Below, one piece after another: positions 1-11,378 of a DNA stretch of 64,000 nucleotides. Both the position numbers and the translations under genes were made by a program. Position 1 is the first letter of the stretch; every line of letters begins with the position of its first letter. Where the stretch lies: assembly GCA_946811695.1 (NCBI GenBank), contig OX328128.1, forward strand, positions 71,912,108-71,976,107, in the 5' to 3' direction. The stretch is from Gonocerus acuteangulatus (lineage: Eukaryota; Arthropoda; Insecta; Hemiptera; Coreidae). Under the pieces are notes generated by a model, which did no database searches, was not told the origin of the DNA, and worked only from the letters and a program-made list of their open reading frames with translations.

Positions 1-346
1 ATACATTTTTCTTTACCTTAATTATTATTATATATTTTTTTATTTGACTTAGACAACTTTTTTTATGTTAAATTACTGTTGTTTTTTTTTTTACTAATTT
101 AATAATGTTAAATAATAATATAAATCTGTTTATAATTTCTCCTTTTGTTTACCTAGTTTATAGCTTTCATTGTTGAACATAGACATAAAGAGTAAATCAC
201 CTTGCCGAGTACATTCAATAAAGAAAATAACACAGGTCAACATTTGATAAAAAATAAAAAAACACTCGGAGCGGTATGGTCCTTATGGGGTTTTTGGAGT
301 CGCTGATTAGGATGAGCGGGTTGATTAACCTTCATCACATCAGATT

Positions 347-405
347 AAAGGACATTTGAAGCCTTCAAATGACCCAAATGAAGGTCATTTGAAGCCTTCA
401 AATTC
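347..405. repeat. Two tandem CATTTGAAGCCTTCAAAT palindromes
   Basis: The 18-base palindrome occurs at about 352 and 388, separated by GACCCAAATGAAGGT. Confidence 0.75.
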
Positions 406-667
406 ATGGCTAAATAGAAAAAAAAAACATGCCTCCCAGAAAATGATTTTTTTTTAAAGATGTTTTCTTCTCTTTTTGACCCTGAAAAAATAACTTTTAG
501 GAAAAGGGGTAAGGTCAAACAAACTACGGATTCGTACTCAGGGACCTTAAAAACATACGCATGATTTTTTTCAGGTATAACCCCGTTTTCTTCAGCTAAA
601 TGATTCAGCACGTTCCTGTATTCAACCACAATCATGGACCTAACGAGGTGGCCTCGAGTGATGCCAT

Positions 668-669
<2 letters not shown>

Positions 670-727
<58 letters not shown>

Positions 728-753
728 CACTTATGATTTATATAAATAATGAA

Positions 754-813
<60 letters not shown>

Positions 814-825
814 TTATATAAATTT
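670..825. repeat. Two (TA)n tracts
   Basis: 670-725 and about 757-805, with a short unique spacer. Confidence 0.97.
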
Positions 826-1400
826 ATTTATTTATATAAATAATAACTGAAATATATGCTCTTGTCATAAACATGCTGAGATTCAAAGATTCAAGTGGAA
901 ACTAAGAAAAAAAAGAAAAGAGGAATGGAGATTTAACAGCAAAGGGACTCTGGAGTGGATGGTACTAGAGAGGCCAGCGAGGTACAAGTGGCTGTTAGCC
1001 TCCCCCACTTCTAGCCAATAGAGGCGTAAGCTTAACGAACGTGACGTCAGCAAAACCCTCACTCTCCTATAGAAAGATATAGGTCTCGATCAAAACGTGC
1101 AATCTCCATTGTTTGCTATCGTATTTGCTTCAATCTTATATCGCCCTTATGTGCAGAGTATAAATATTTTTAATGGATTATTAAATTGGCGGATTCTTCC
1201 AATAAATAATGAATTTGCTCAGTAGAGTTAGACACAAATTTTCAAGTGGAAATTAATAAAATATGTAAAAACCAAGAGAAAAAGCTTTTTTCTAAAAACA
1301 TTTAAAAAATATTTCTGGCCAATTAGAATGCAAAAAATAGCCTCTTTCATAATATTAACAAGATAAAAACGAAATCCCGGGAACAAACCTCTAAAGGTCC
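826..1400. other. Unique AT-rich sequence, no gene seen
   Basis: No repeat family or coding frame recognised. Confidence 0.35.
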
Positions 1401-1754
1401 TTAATACAATATATACACAAATAGGTTGGGGTTTCGTTGCATATTAATTATATTAGGTTGATGCAAGAATGATGCAGGTTTTTATATGACCAACCCCCCG
1501 TCCTAATGAACCGATTTAGTTTACTTTTACAACACGTTTTTTTTATTTAGATGTCCACAACGAATGCCGAGTTTCGTTGCAATACAACAAAATTTACAGC
1601 CGGTATGAGAGAATAAAAACTTTGGGTCTGAAGGACCCCCTCTCAGAAAGGTCCAATTATGCAGGTTAACGAACTCATACAGTCATTTACTAGGGGAATG
1701 TTATATACGAATTTTCGTGTCGAAAACTCTGGCATGTATCGTGTTCTCACACAG

Positions 1755-1755
<1 letters not shown>
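1400..1755 (-). repeat. Decayed unit of the ~145-bp family ending in (TA)n
   Basis: ATGAACCGATTTAGTTTACT and CGAGTTTCGTTGCAATACAA match the 9-kb units. It is followed by the same tail (GGTTAACGAACTCATACAG) and a (TA)n tract, as at 9640-9733. Confidence 0.6.

Positions 1756-1807
<52 letters not shown>
1756..1807. repeat. (TA)n tract
   Basis: About 26 units, ending a copy of the ~145-bp repeat family. Followed by the module GGGGGCCATTTTCGGTGTCT. Confidence 0.97.
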
Positions 1808-1809
<2 letters not shown>

Positions 1810-2055
1810 TATAAACATTTTAATGGGGGCCATTTTCGGTGTCTAAAAGGTAGGCTCGAGGAAGATTTGAAGACATTTTCAGAAAATTCCTAAAAAGTGC
1901 AAATTCATACAATACTTCGGATAGTGCTAAAAAGTGGGGAAAAAACTAAAACTTTGTTTTTTTGTACTCCGATATTTGACATTCATACAAATTAAGATTA
2001 TTTCCCACGTATTTCTGACCTTTATATACGTATATTTATTTATTTTTTATATATA

Positions 2056-2407
2056 TGGCGCAGGTCAAAAGAATAGTACTCCATTTTCTACGTGGGAAAT
2101 AATATGAATAACGTAACTCCAAGGCGGAAAAAAGGAGGGACGAAGAACTCTACTTTGAGATTCTGAATATGAACATTGACAAGAACGGAATGAAGAAATT
2201 GTATAAACTAATAAATATTATTAAGAAAAATGTTAAAATTAAGAGTAGAATTCAATTTTCAAAAGCCGTAATATGGGTGGCGAGCTAACCACACATGGGG
2301 ATGTAATGGCCCCTGAGGTGGCATTAAGGCCACGAAACATGTAGGACATGCCAACAATAAAATAGTACATAGAAAATGGAGTACTATTCTTTTGACCTGC
2401 GCCATAT
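2056..2407. mobile_element. MITE with 39-bp terminal inverted repeats
   Basis: GGCGCAGGTCAAAAGAATAG near the left end matches the complement of the right end exactly over about 36 bp. ATATAT flanks both sides. Inside, CCCCTGAGGTGGC...GCCACGAAACATGTAGG (2309-2345) resembles a degenerate hammerhead. Confidence 0.8.
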
Positions 2408-2409
2408 AT

Positions 2410-4500
2410 AAAAAATAAATACAAATTAAGATATATAAATTTTGGTTCGTCTGCGGTGATGGAAGTAATTCAACAAATATTCTATCAACAGACATAAACA
2501 ATTTTAGAATTTTCTATAATTTCTTAAATACCTCTATCGAATATACGCGAAATCGATTTAGAGGAGGGTGACATTTTGTTAGCTTAATAACTATTTTACG
2601 AAAAACTATTAATTTGAAAAATTGTATTTCCAATAAATAAAAAACAAATAATGTTGTCCGATTGAAGTGACGTCATAGGTCACCCGTTCGAGGAGTGGTT
2701 TTTCAAATATACATAGAGATCAAAGCTGTAATCGTTTAAAATCTATTAATCCAGAAGCTTAATTTAGCCCCTCAAAACTAATTATCCTAAATGGAAGATT
2801 AAAATAACATGACGTCAGTAGCTACACAATCTCCCAAAGAGGTTCAAATTACCTATTTACTACCTTCGTGCCTAGAGGTTATAAAAAGTCCCTTTGGCGG
2901 GAATTATAATTCCTCTTTGCGCGTTTCCAAAAAAAATTGAAATTCATATGGTTGTATTTTCTGTAGTGATCAAAATTATTGGCTATGGAACTATAGAATA
3001 TTGAATGGACATTTTTTGAAATTATGAGTGAATCGCATCTCTTTGGAGTGTACCTCCATGGTGGTACTGGAACCCGACAGGATCTGATCGGATTTGAGCA
3101 ATGTGCCATAAGACTCAGAACCGATTGGTGTTCAGTGTTTGGCAGAAGAACTGTGTCTCATCAAATTGTGAAGCCTTTGATTCTTTTAAAAGTACAATAT
3201 ATCGATTTTTTGAATCGATCTTTTAGGGCTGATATTTATAAGGAATCGATTTCCAAGTGTCGATCTTTTAAAGAATCGATCTATCTAGAATCGTTTCAAA
3301 TTTTAATCAGGCTTTACGGTTACATTTTTTTCAAGTCATAGACTGTTATCATCATGGAGTTATGAAAGAAGTAGGGGAGATGTTTTGGGAAAAAACGGAC
3401 ACATAAACAAACCCAATGGCGGGCATATTGATCTGCCACATTACCCAAGAGGTTTTACTTTGTTTTTGATAAATAATAATTTTAATATAATAATTTTAAT
3501 TGGTAATAACTAGGGAACGGATGTTCATGTAAAATAAAATTCAAAATATGTACATATATATTTAACTATTTATAATGAAATATGTAATACAAAATTGAAA
3601 ATATGTACTAAAAAAATACCAAAAACGCTATAAAATATTGAAAAGAAAAGCATAAATAATTAGTAAGAACTCTGTTATTATAAATGGACAGAACAAAAGT
3701 TGAAAATATATAGAACAACAAGACTAAAACTCTAAAACACACTGAAAAATAAAGTATAAATAAAAATTAGGAACTTATTTTAAAAGGGAAAAAGAAGAAG
3801 GTAAAATTTTCTACTGATGAACCTTATTTTGGAAAATTGTTTGCAACAACATGCAAATTGTCTAACGTGAAATGAAGCCGGTCAGATCTCACATACAGTG
3901 GTGGGGTCACCGATCAGGCCCATTTTTTTTCCTAGTGATTTTGCATTGAAAAATAGTCGACATGTGTCCGAGCGATTCATTCAATGTGCCTCAGGAGCTA
4001 AGAAATACAATAAAATAGGTTGAAAATTCACTATTTTATATCTCGAGTTTGGAAAATAATATCGGCATGAATCTTTCTCGCTTATTCGCTTGTTTTAGAG
4101 AGCAGATTAAAGGAATGATACAATTGTTAAACAATAATTTGTCATATACTTTTTTAAAACGCATCTGCTCCTAGACCATTTGCGCCGGGGACGCATGGTT
4201 GCCAGCCACCTTTGCTTCTTGCAATTAGAAAAGATCTAGACTCAATGGGTAAAGCATTATTTTCTTTCTCGGTTTCCCGTTTATTTTTTCAATTACAAAA
4301 TAAAGAGAATATCAAAATCCGTAGCAAAAATATGTATTTATGGAAGAATATGTAAACATATTGATTTTTGACAAAATATGTAATATAAAAACCTGTTTAA
4401 ATGCTTTAAAATCATTTAAAACCTGCAGAATTCCATAAAAAAATTCGATTTAAGAATCAGAAAAAAATATGTAAATACAATAACATCCGTTCCCTAGTGA
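2410..4500. other. AT-rich intron or flank, no gene seen
   Basis: Contains a cluster of about seven AATCGAT motifs at 3198-3295. 3530-4500 is weakly AT-rich unique DNA: AAATATGTAAAT-like words recur at both ends and ACGGATGTTCATGT at 3518 resembles the complement of 4483-4500. No exon of a G domain was found here. Confidence 0.4.
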
Positions 4501-4508
4501 TAACATAC

Positions 4509-4634
4509 CTGCTGGCCGTAGAGTTGATGCTGGTATTGGATCTGGACCTCCTGTCGATGATTGAATCACCGTAATTGACGACTCCTTTGGCAGTGATGGA
4601 GAAATTTCGCAGCCTGTACAGGTCGTCCGAGTAC
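4509..4634 (-). CDS. Exon E, conserved pre-G-domain segment of an RGK-like small GTPase
   Basis: Seen: acceptor ATTAATTTTCAG and donor GTATGTTA flank 126 bases (1 + 41 codons + 2). The peptide reads YSDDLYRLRNFSITAKG, then VVNYGDSIIDRRSRSNTS and INSTAS. From memory, insect Rad/Gem/Rem-family GTPases carry a similar segment (R-L-R-x-F-S-I-T-x-K-G-V-V-N, then G-D-S, then an R-R-x-R-S-x-S basic-serine run) just before the G domain. This is the main basis for the family call. Known: RGK proteins are Ras-related GTPases that inhibit voltage-gated calcium channels at the plasma membrane and are controlled by calmodulin and 14-3-3 binding. The GTPase domain exons are not in this window; they would lie to the left. 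The family call is a recollection of motif similarity, not a search result. Confidence 0.6.
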
Positions 4635-4991
4635 CTGAAAATTAATGTAACATTTTTTTAAATATCTATTTTTACGAATATTTATGGGCGAGAGCTCAAA
4701 AAATATAATAAGCAAGAAATAACTATGACTAATTGATCAACTTTAAGAGTCCAATCAAGAGTATTTCTTAAAAGTATTTACACCAACAGAAGGCAAGTAA
4801 GCCTTTCACTTTTTTGTCACGTCATGACTGAAGTTAGAACAATGGCCTATGCTATTCAGCTGCTTTTAATCGTTGAATTCCATCCACAAAATATCAATAA
4901 TCATCATAAAATTAACTTTTTTTTTTTTTTACAAAATTTGACAATATCAAACTAACGGAGTTAAAATCTAATTTGTAATTTTTTAATTAAT

Positions 4992-5087
4992 GTGGAGGCC
5001 CCGTGGCCGTAAGTGCTACGGCGTGTGTACTCGATCTAAGTGCTACGGCCCAAGTTAGGTTCGATTCACACTAGGGGTGGCGGTTTT
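4992..5087 (+). mobile_element. Second tRNA-related SINE family, head
   Basis: GGCCCCGTGGCCGTAAGTGC resembles an A box and GGTTCGATTCACAC (5069) a B box, then a tail shared with copies at 28.8 and 45.1 kb (ACTAGGGGTGGCGG). Confidence 0.5.
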
Positions 5088-5311
5088 TCATTGGAAAAAA
5101 TAAAAGGCATCAAAAATATTCACCGTTTCGAATCCGTGACCTCCGAAATGTGAGTCCTAGACGATTTTAACTTAGCCTATGACACCCCCCGGATCAAGAC
5201 CTACCTGTGTGCCAAGTTCGGTCAAAATCGTTCAAACGGTCTGGATTTGTATAAGAAACAAACAGATAAACAGACAAAAAGACACGTGATTTTTATAAAC
5301 GAGTATGTAGA
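5088..5311 (-). mobile_element. Truncated Helitron-like fragment
   Basis: On the minus strand it starts TCTACATAC and continues AAAAATCACGTGTCT, then the ACAAATCCAGACCGTT unit and a GGTCACGGATTCGAAAC block. This follows the same order as 55342-56180, with a single internal unit. The 3' CTAG end is missing. Confidence 0.6.
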
Positions 5312-5645
5312 TTGGTATATTTCCTTTGTTTTAATCATATTATTTTCTTAGTCTATAATCCTTCAATTGTCAAAATAAAATGTGTGCTCGTATTTATATG
5401 CCAAAGCTGTTTCATTCTCTACAATGTCTAAACATTTTTTTTTTAAATTAATCGATAATCATTGTTATTTGATATCAACATTTTTATTACATTAAATTGA
5501 CTATACTTCTTTGGATTTGCAATGCTAGATGAATAGTCTGTCAGTGACTTGATCTATCCATTTTTTCGAACAATTAACCCACATCCTCATACACGGATGC
5601 ATTCCCGAATTAGGCTATCAGGAGAGAAAGAGAGAGTGATATGCT

Positions 5646-5649
<4 letters not shown>

Positions 5650-5740
<91 letters not shown>
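5650..5740. repeat. (CT)n(TA)n compound microsatellite
   Basis: About 21 CT units then 24 TA units, abutting the foldback element at 5741. Confidence 0.97.
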
Positions 5741-5743
<3 letters not shown>

Positions 5744-6912
5744 CCCCGATTTTAAATAGCAAAACTTCAGGAGCGTGTAGGGTGCCGAAAAACTAACACA
5801 AAAAGTCGTTTAGAGATTTGCTCGCTTTTGCTTAGTTTAGGAGAAAACCTCAAAACACAAAATGAGACCAGTTTTCATTTTTGTACATATATATTTAAAT
5901 TTTCATAGGAAAAAATTGCCATTACGAACTGATTTAAGAAACCAATTACTAAAATTCAATTTCTTGATGCTGATATAGTTTTCGTGAACGCTTTCTGCAA
6001 CGGTATTGCTTTAGAAGCGGTGCGAGAGAGTTTGCGCGCCGATTCACAAATGCAAGAGTGCTTAATCGACGATTCTTTTTGTTAACTTTTTTAATTGACA
6101 ACAAGAGACTGGGTCATTTTATTTATTGACATTATTGTTATGTTATCATCAATTTAGTTTAGTTAATAAATGGTGCCCTCTTGTAGAAACGTAAGCATTA
6201 CATCTAGCACTGAATTCATAAATTGCAGCTAAACACTGTTCTGATGATATTTGGTGCACTTCATCTATGATTCGGTCTCTTAATTGCTCTCTGGAGTTGA
6301 TTGACACCGAATAAACTTTCTGCTTCAACGTTCCCCATTCGAAGAAACCAATTAATAAAATTCAATATCTTTGCATAATTTGAATTAATAAATTCTTAAA
6401 TATTTGAAGATGGTACGGGTGGCGATTATCACCTTTCAATGTTCGTCATCGCCTGCGATATTCTTAAGCAGGCGTTGGACTCAGTTTCTTCACCGACGAT
6501 CTGCTCTTAATGCTGCCTGGAATTGGTCGCCTTCATTATGAAGTAAGAATAAGACTCAGTCTCTTGTTATCAATAAAAAGTTAACAAAATAATCGTCGAT
6601 TAAGCACTCTTCTATTTGTGAAGCAGCGCGCATACCCACGCGCCGCTTCTAAAGTATCATATTACCGTTGCAAAAACCGTAGGTACATGAAAACTATACC
6701 AGCATCAAGAATTTTAGTAATTGATTTCTTCAAACAATTTGTAATGACATTTTTTCCATTGAAAATTTAAATAAGTAAGTACAAAAATGAAAACTTGTTT
6801 CGTTTCTTGTTTTATGATTTTCTCCAAAACGAAGCAAAAACGAGAAAATCTCTAAATGACTTTTTGGTCCCCTACACGCTCCTGAAGTTTTGCCATTAAA
6901 AATCGGGACACC
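5741..6912. mobile_element. Large foldback element with ~370-400-bp inverted arms
   Basis: The left arm (5743-6140: CAAAACTTCAGGAGCGTGTA, TTAGAAGCGGTGCG, TGCTTAATCGACGATTCTTT) returns in reverse at 6540-6912. The right end is CGGGACACCCTG, an end shared with other elements here. About 400 bp of unique sequence lies between the arms. It abuts (TA)n on the left. No transposase. Confidence 0.8.
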
Positions 6913-7067
6913 CTGAATATAATGAGAGCGTATGTACGTGTATACTGAAAAAAATTTAAAAATCCCACGGCCAATTTATGCATTCCTGGCATGAGAATCG
7001 CCAGTAATTAAGGGCTCAAAATTCAAATAAAAAACAAAAAATATATTTAAAAAAATCATTTTGTTAC

Positions 7068-7125
7068 CTTGGATTGTATCCTTTCTCTGGTAAAGAGCAT
7101 ACTCTGGGCCTCTGGTGGTCTGCTA
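7068..7125 (-). CDS. Exon D, short exon of the RGK-like GTPase gene
   Basis: Seen: acceptor TTTTTGGTTGCAG and donor GTAACAAA enclose 58 bases that read 2 + 18 codons + 2. The peptide is ADHQRPRVCSLPEKGYNP, with an Arg completed by the first base of exon E. Entry phase matches exon C. It is isolated between repeat-derived sequences, and its GC content is higher than the surrounding intron. The exon is too short to identify on its own. It is supported by the perfect phase match on both sides and by the readable continuation into exon E. Confidence 0.7.
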
Positions 7126-7354
7126 CTGCAACCAAAAAATACTTCGTTATAAAATTTGTTCGCTTTTTAAACGTCAAGAAATTTGTTTTTGGGTAACTAA
7201 CCAAGTCCTACCCGCAGGAAATCGCAGGAAACTGGCAACAGCCAAGCAGAAATCGTTCGTTCCGCCTCCTACACTTGCGTTTTTACAACCATAAGTACTC
7301 CAAACATACACAGTCATTAGATTATCGAGTTTTACTAAAAAAATTACAACTACC

Positions 7355-7690
7355 CAAGATCCCAGCCGTAATTTTTGTTGTATTGCAACGAAACTCGATT
7401 TTCATAGTGATAATCTTAATAGAAAAATGTGTTTCAAAAATAAACTAAATCCGTTTATTAGGAGGGAGGGTTTAGTGTGGACCCAAATTACCAATTTGCC
7501 TCTACCACCCGTAATGTTTGTTATATTTCAACGAAACTGGGTATTCGTTGTGGTCATATACAGAGAAAAATGGGTTGTAGAAATAAACCAAATCGGTTTA
7601 TTAGGAGGGGGTTTACTCTGGACCCAAATCACTAATTTCCTTATACCGGTCGTAATTTCTGCTGTGTTGTAATGAAACGCGGTATATGTC
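7355..7690 (+). repeat. ~140-bp tandem repeat, same family, plus strand
   Basis: Units start at CGTAATTTTTGTTGTATTGC (7369), CGTAATGTTTGTTATATTTC (7510) and CGTAATTTCTGCTGTGTTG (7650). More diverged than the array at 9 kb. Confidence 0.75.
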
Positions 7691-7916
7691 GTGAGAAAAT
7701 GAGAAAGAACATTTGTAAAAATGAACGAATGAAGGAAATCTATAAAACACAATGTTTCATTAAAAAAACAATATTTTTGAAAATAGACAAAAGTTTAAAT
7801 AGCTCTGCTACATGTTGAAAAAGAACGTTCATTTTTGCGTCACTGAACTACGAGTGAGGTGCAGAATAAACCCCTAAACTTATGTCATCTCAATGCGGGA
7901 CACCCTGTATATATAT

Positions 7917-8690
7917 CAGGTAACGTAAAAAGTCCTGTCGTTTTCTTTTTGAAACAGGTTTAAATAAGTTTTATTCATCGAAATAGTCACCCTTACTCTC
8001 AAAAACCTTATTCCAACGAGCCTCAAGGTCCCAAACTCCTTTTTTTTACAAAACTCAGCTGGTTTGGATGAAAAACAACTTGCTAAGGTGTTTTTCAAGG
8101 TTGTCACATCCGTGACCGTTTTTCCTCGCGTAATGTTGTCTGGAGCTCTGAACAGGTGGTAATCAGATGGTGACAAGTCAGGGGGATATTGCGAGTAAGG
8201 TAGAGTTTTCCAGCAAATCGCTAAGAGTTCGTCCAGTGTGATCTTGCGGTCGGTCAGTTTATGGGGAACCTACTTATCAAGTTTTTTGGTCTTACCAATT
8301 TGACACCAATTTGACCAATTTGATTTGTTGATTTGGTCCAGCGATTTCAGAGCAAGTTTGCCTTGGATCTGACTCAATGATTTCTTTCAGGGCGTCGTCA
8401 TCTACAACTTCTGGCCTTCCACTTCGAGTTTTATCCATGAGCGATTCCTCTCCTCTACGAAAATTTGCAAACCAGAATTGCGCCTTCCGATCTGAGAGAG
8501 CATCCTCCCCAAACACCTGACGCAGCACCTCCCCCAAGCACCTAATTTTAAGTCGTAGAGTAAAATCGAGCGAATTTGCGTGTCAAGAGAGATAATTTTA
8601 AATGTTTTTTTCCAGCTCAGAACATCAACTGGATTAAAGTTAAAATAGTCCAGTTTACTACTAAAAAAGTCCGTCACGCAGGAGCTGCAT
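7917..8690 (-). pseudogene. Mariner transposon remnant with internal deletion
   Basis: On the minus strand the N-terminal part reads FGEDALSDRKAQFWFANF, then SLMDKTRSGRPE and DPRQTCSEIA, as in mariner transposases. The C-terminal part reads YPPDLSPSDYHLFRAPDN and SSKPAEF, again mariner. Between them most of the catalytic D,D34D region is missing. The 3' terminal inverted repeat CAGGTAACGTAAAAAGTCCT lies at 7918. Frameshifts are present. Non-functional. Confidence 0.82.
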
Positions 8691-9049
8691 AACCAAGCAC
8701 TTTCCTCAGAATTTGGGTTGTGTAGACTGCTTTCCAGAACAATTTGCTTAAAATATCCTACATAAATAAAATAAAAACATGAATAGTTCTCTTTTAAATT
8801 TGAAATGAGTAACTGATCAATTTTTAGAGCTTCCAGAGTTATGTTTACACATGGTACCTATTGCACTACGTAATAAATACAAAAAACCTCATATTATCGT
8901 ATTTTGATCTAACGCAGGAACAGGATACAGTCACTCTAGTGGTAGAAAGCGCTCCTTGCGGCGGCTTTGTGAACCTACGTCTGGCGGGCTTTTCTATTGA
9001 AATATATTACAAATTAAACCCCCGCTTTCCGATTGACCGATTCAGCTCA

Positions 9050-9625
9050 TTTTTACAACACTTCTTTCTCATGAGTTACCCACGACGTATACCGCGTTTC
9101 GTTACAATACAGCAGAAATTACGACCGGTATTAATATATTAGGAATTTGGGTCCGGAGTAAACCCCCCCTTCTAATGAACCGATTTAGTTTATTTTTACA
9201 ACACATATTTACCTGTAGATTACCACTACGAATACCGAGTTTCGTCGAAATATACCAAAAATCAAGGCTGGTAGTGGCGAATTGGTATTGTGGGCCCGGA
9301 GTAAACCCCCCCCCCCCCTCTTAATGAACCGATTTAATTTATTTTTACAACACATATTTACCTGTGGATTACCACTACGAATACCGAGTTTCGTCGAAAT
9401 ATACAAAAAATCACGGCTGGTAGTGGCGAATTGGTATTGTGGGTCCGGAGTAAACCCCCCCCCCCCCCCCTTCTAATGAACCGATTTAGTTCATTTTTAT
9501 ATCTCACTTTTCTCTCTATATTACCACTACGAATACCAAGTTTCGTTGAAATATAACAAATATTACGGCTGACATAGTCAAATTAGTGTTTAGGGTTTGG
9601 GGTAAACCCCCCCTTCCGGTGGACC
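9050..9625 (-). repeat. ~147-bp tandem repeat with long C-runs, about 4 units
   Basis: Each unit holds ACCGAGTTTCGTCGAAATAT, a CCAATTCGCC-type core in reverse, GTAAACCCCCC (run of 7-17 C) and ACCGATTTAGTTTATTTTTA. Runs at 9302-9318 and 9457-9470 vary in length between units. Confidence 0.8.
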
Positions 9626-9729
9626 GACTTTGGTGGTTAACGAACTCGTTCAATCGTTTGCTAATGGAATGCTATATACCAAGTTTCGTGACGAAAAAAC
9701 AAAAACTCTGGCCGCTATCGTGTTAACAG

Positions 9730-9732
<3 letters not shown>

Positions 9733-9798
<66 letters not shown>

Positions 9799-9824
9799 TA
9801 GATAGATAGATAGATAGATAAATA
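9733..9824. repeat. (TA)n then (GATA)n
   Basis: TA to 9796, then about six GATA units that form the 3' end of the minus-strand LINE. Confidence 0.95.
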
Positions 9825-10241
9825 GTCTTTATTAATCAACAAAACACAACATAAGAAATTGTAACAAATTATACAAGAGTACCAATTATACTATACAAAA
9901 AGGAATTACTATAATCCTGCTTAGGACTCTAAAGACTAATACTCTTGGCTAACTGCCATCAGAGGGAGGTAACACTTAACATTATAATAGTCTTACTATA
10001 TGATAAAAACAAACTTCAAAACAGGCAAAAAAAAAAAAAAAAAAAAAAAAAACATGATAGAGGATTCATTTTACAAACTTATATTACAGCTACTGACTTA
10101 AAACTAAAAAACATTATAAAAGTAATCTATGTAATTTAACAACATTTTTATATAATTATACATACATCACAATAAGCTACGTTAATTAACAAGGAACAAA
10201 TAATTTATATTTTCACCCTAATTTACACACACACACACCTA

Positions 10242-11378
10242 TTACTTATTTACAATTATACTCCTGTTCCATGCTTCCCTACCATAGCCTGCAATATTCT
10301 CCCAGTTGCGCCCATTTAAAAAACCACAAACTTCCCCAAATGAGAGATATTCCACACCCAACCACTTCAACCTAATTTCCTTCAGCTGCCTACATGAACC
10401 TATGAAGTGGTATATATCTTCTTGAGCCGGGCAATTGCAAAGAGGACAATAGCTAGTTGGAGTAGAGTAGCGGTGGTAACTTAGCTTCAACAATTCTCCT
10501 CTTAATTTTATCAACCACATTATTTTAGATGTTGAATATTTATCATGGAAATATCCATTAGGCTGATTAATTTCGTGGTTTAAGTGTTTGTAAATTACGG
10601 TAGTGCTTGACTCCTTTGCTGCCAAAATATTGCTGTCCCTGAAATGACTTAAAGCTGCTGCCCTAATGTTTTTAAATATCATTGCCCAATTCTGCATATC
10701 TGATTTCACGTTTATGTGATATCTATTCATCATGTTTATAATGTCCTTGTAATAATATAACCCTTTCTTTACTATTTCTGTTAATAATATTTTCGGATAC
10801 CTAGAATTCGGTAGATCTACGAGCTTAAGTAAATAATTGTGGTGGACTTTTAAAGTATGGATATAGATAAAATTTAGAGGAGATTCGTTATATATCACAT
10901 AATTTGGCGTGTTTCTGGGAAGTTTTAATACCTTTTTAATAAAAAAAGTAAGTAATTTTTCCACCTTTTTGTACTGAACCCCACCCCAAACCTGCGCTGC
11001 GTAACACATCACCGCTCGACTTACTGTGTTCACTGTAAGCTTTGAGGATATCGGGATATTACTATTCCTGATCAAACTTTCCCATACAGAGTTGAGACCA
11101 CTTTTAGCAACAGAAAGTTTTTCTGAAAAATGTTTCTCCAGAGATAACTGAGGAGTCACAACTATGCCCAAGTACTTGTAATGACTAGTTACTTCAATTA
11201 TATGACCTTCCAAGAACCATTTTTCATTTTTTGCCAGTCTACCACCATTTTTGAAGACCATTATCTTTGACTTCAATAAGTTTATTTCCAAACCCCATAG
11301 TTTGCAGTACTTTGAAAAACTGTTGATCATCAATTGCATTGATGCTGGACTAGATGCGAGTAGAATTATATCGTCGGC
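10242..11378 (-). pseudogene. LINE ORF2, 3' part after frameshift (RT thumb and C-terminal domain)
   Basis: Continues ORF2 in the next frame, starting with the Ala-Asp-Asp of reverse transcriptase motif C (ADDIILLASS). It then has INLLKSKIMVF and YKYLGIVV, typical motifs D and E. The C-terminal domain has a zinc-knuckle-like CPLCNCPAQEDIYHFIGSC. It ends at a stop at 10242. The region is otherwise open for about 380 codons, so the single frameshift is recent. Confidence 0.85.

Noticed and set aside
3024..3341. 105-residue plus-strand frame
   Set aside because: No motif; partly built from repeated AATCGAT words.
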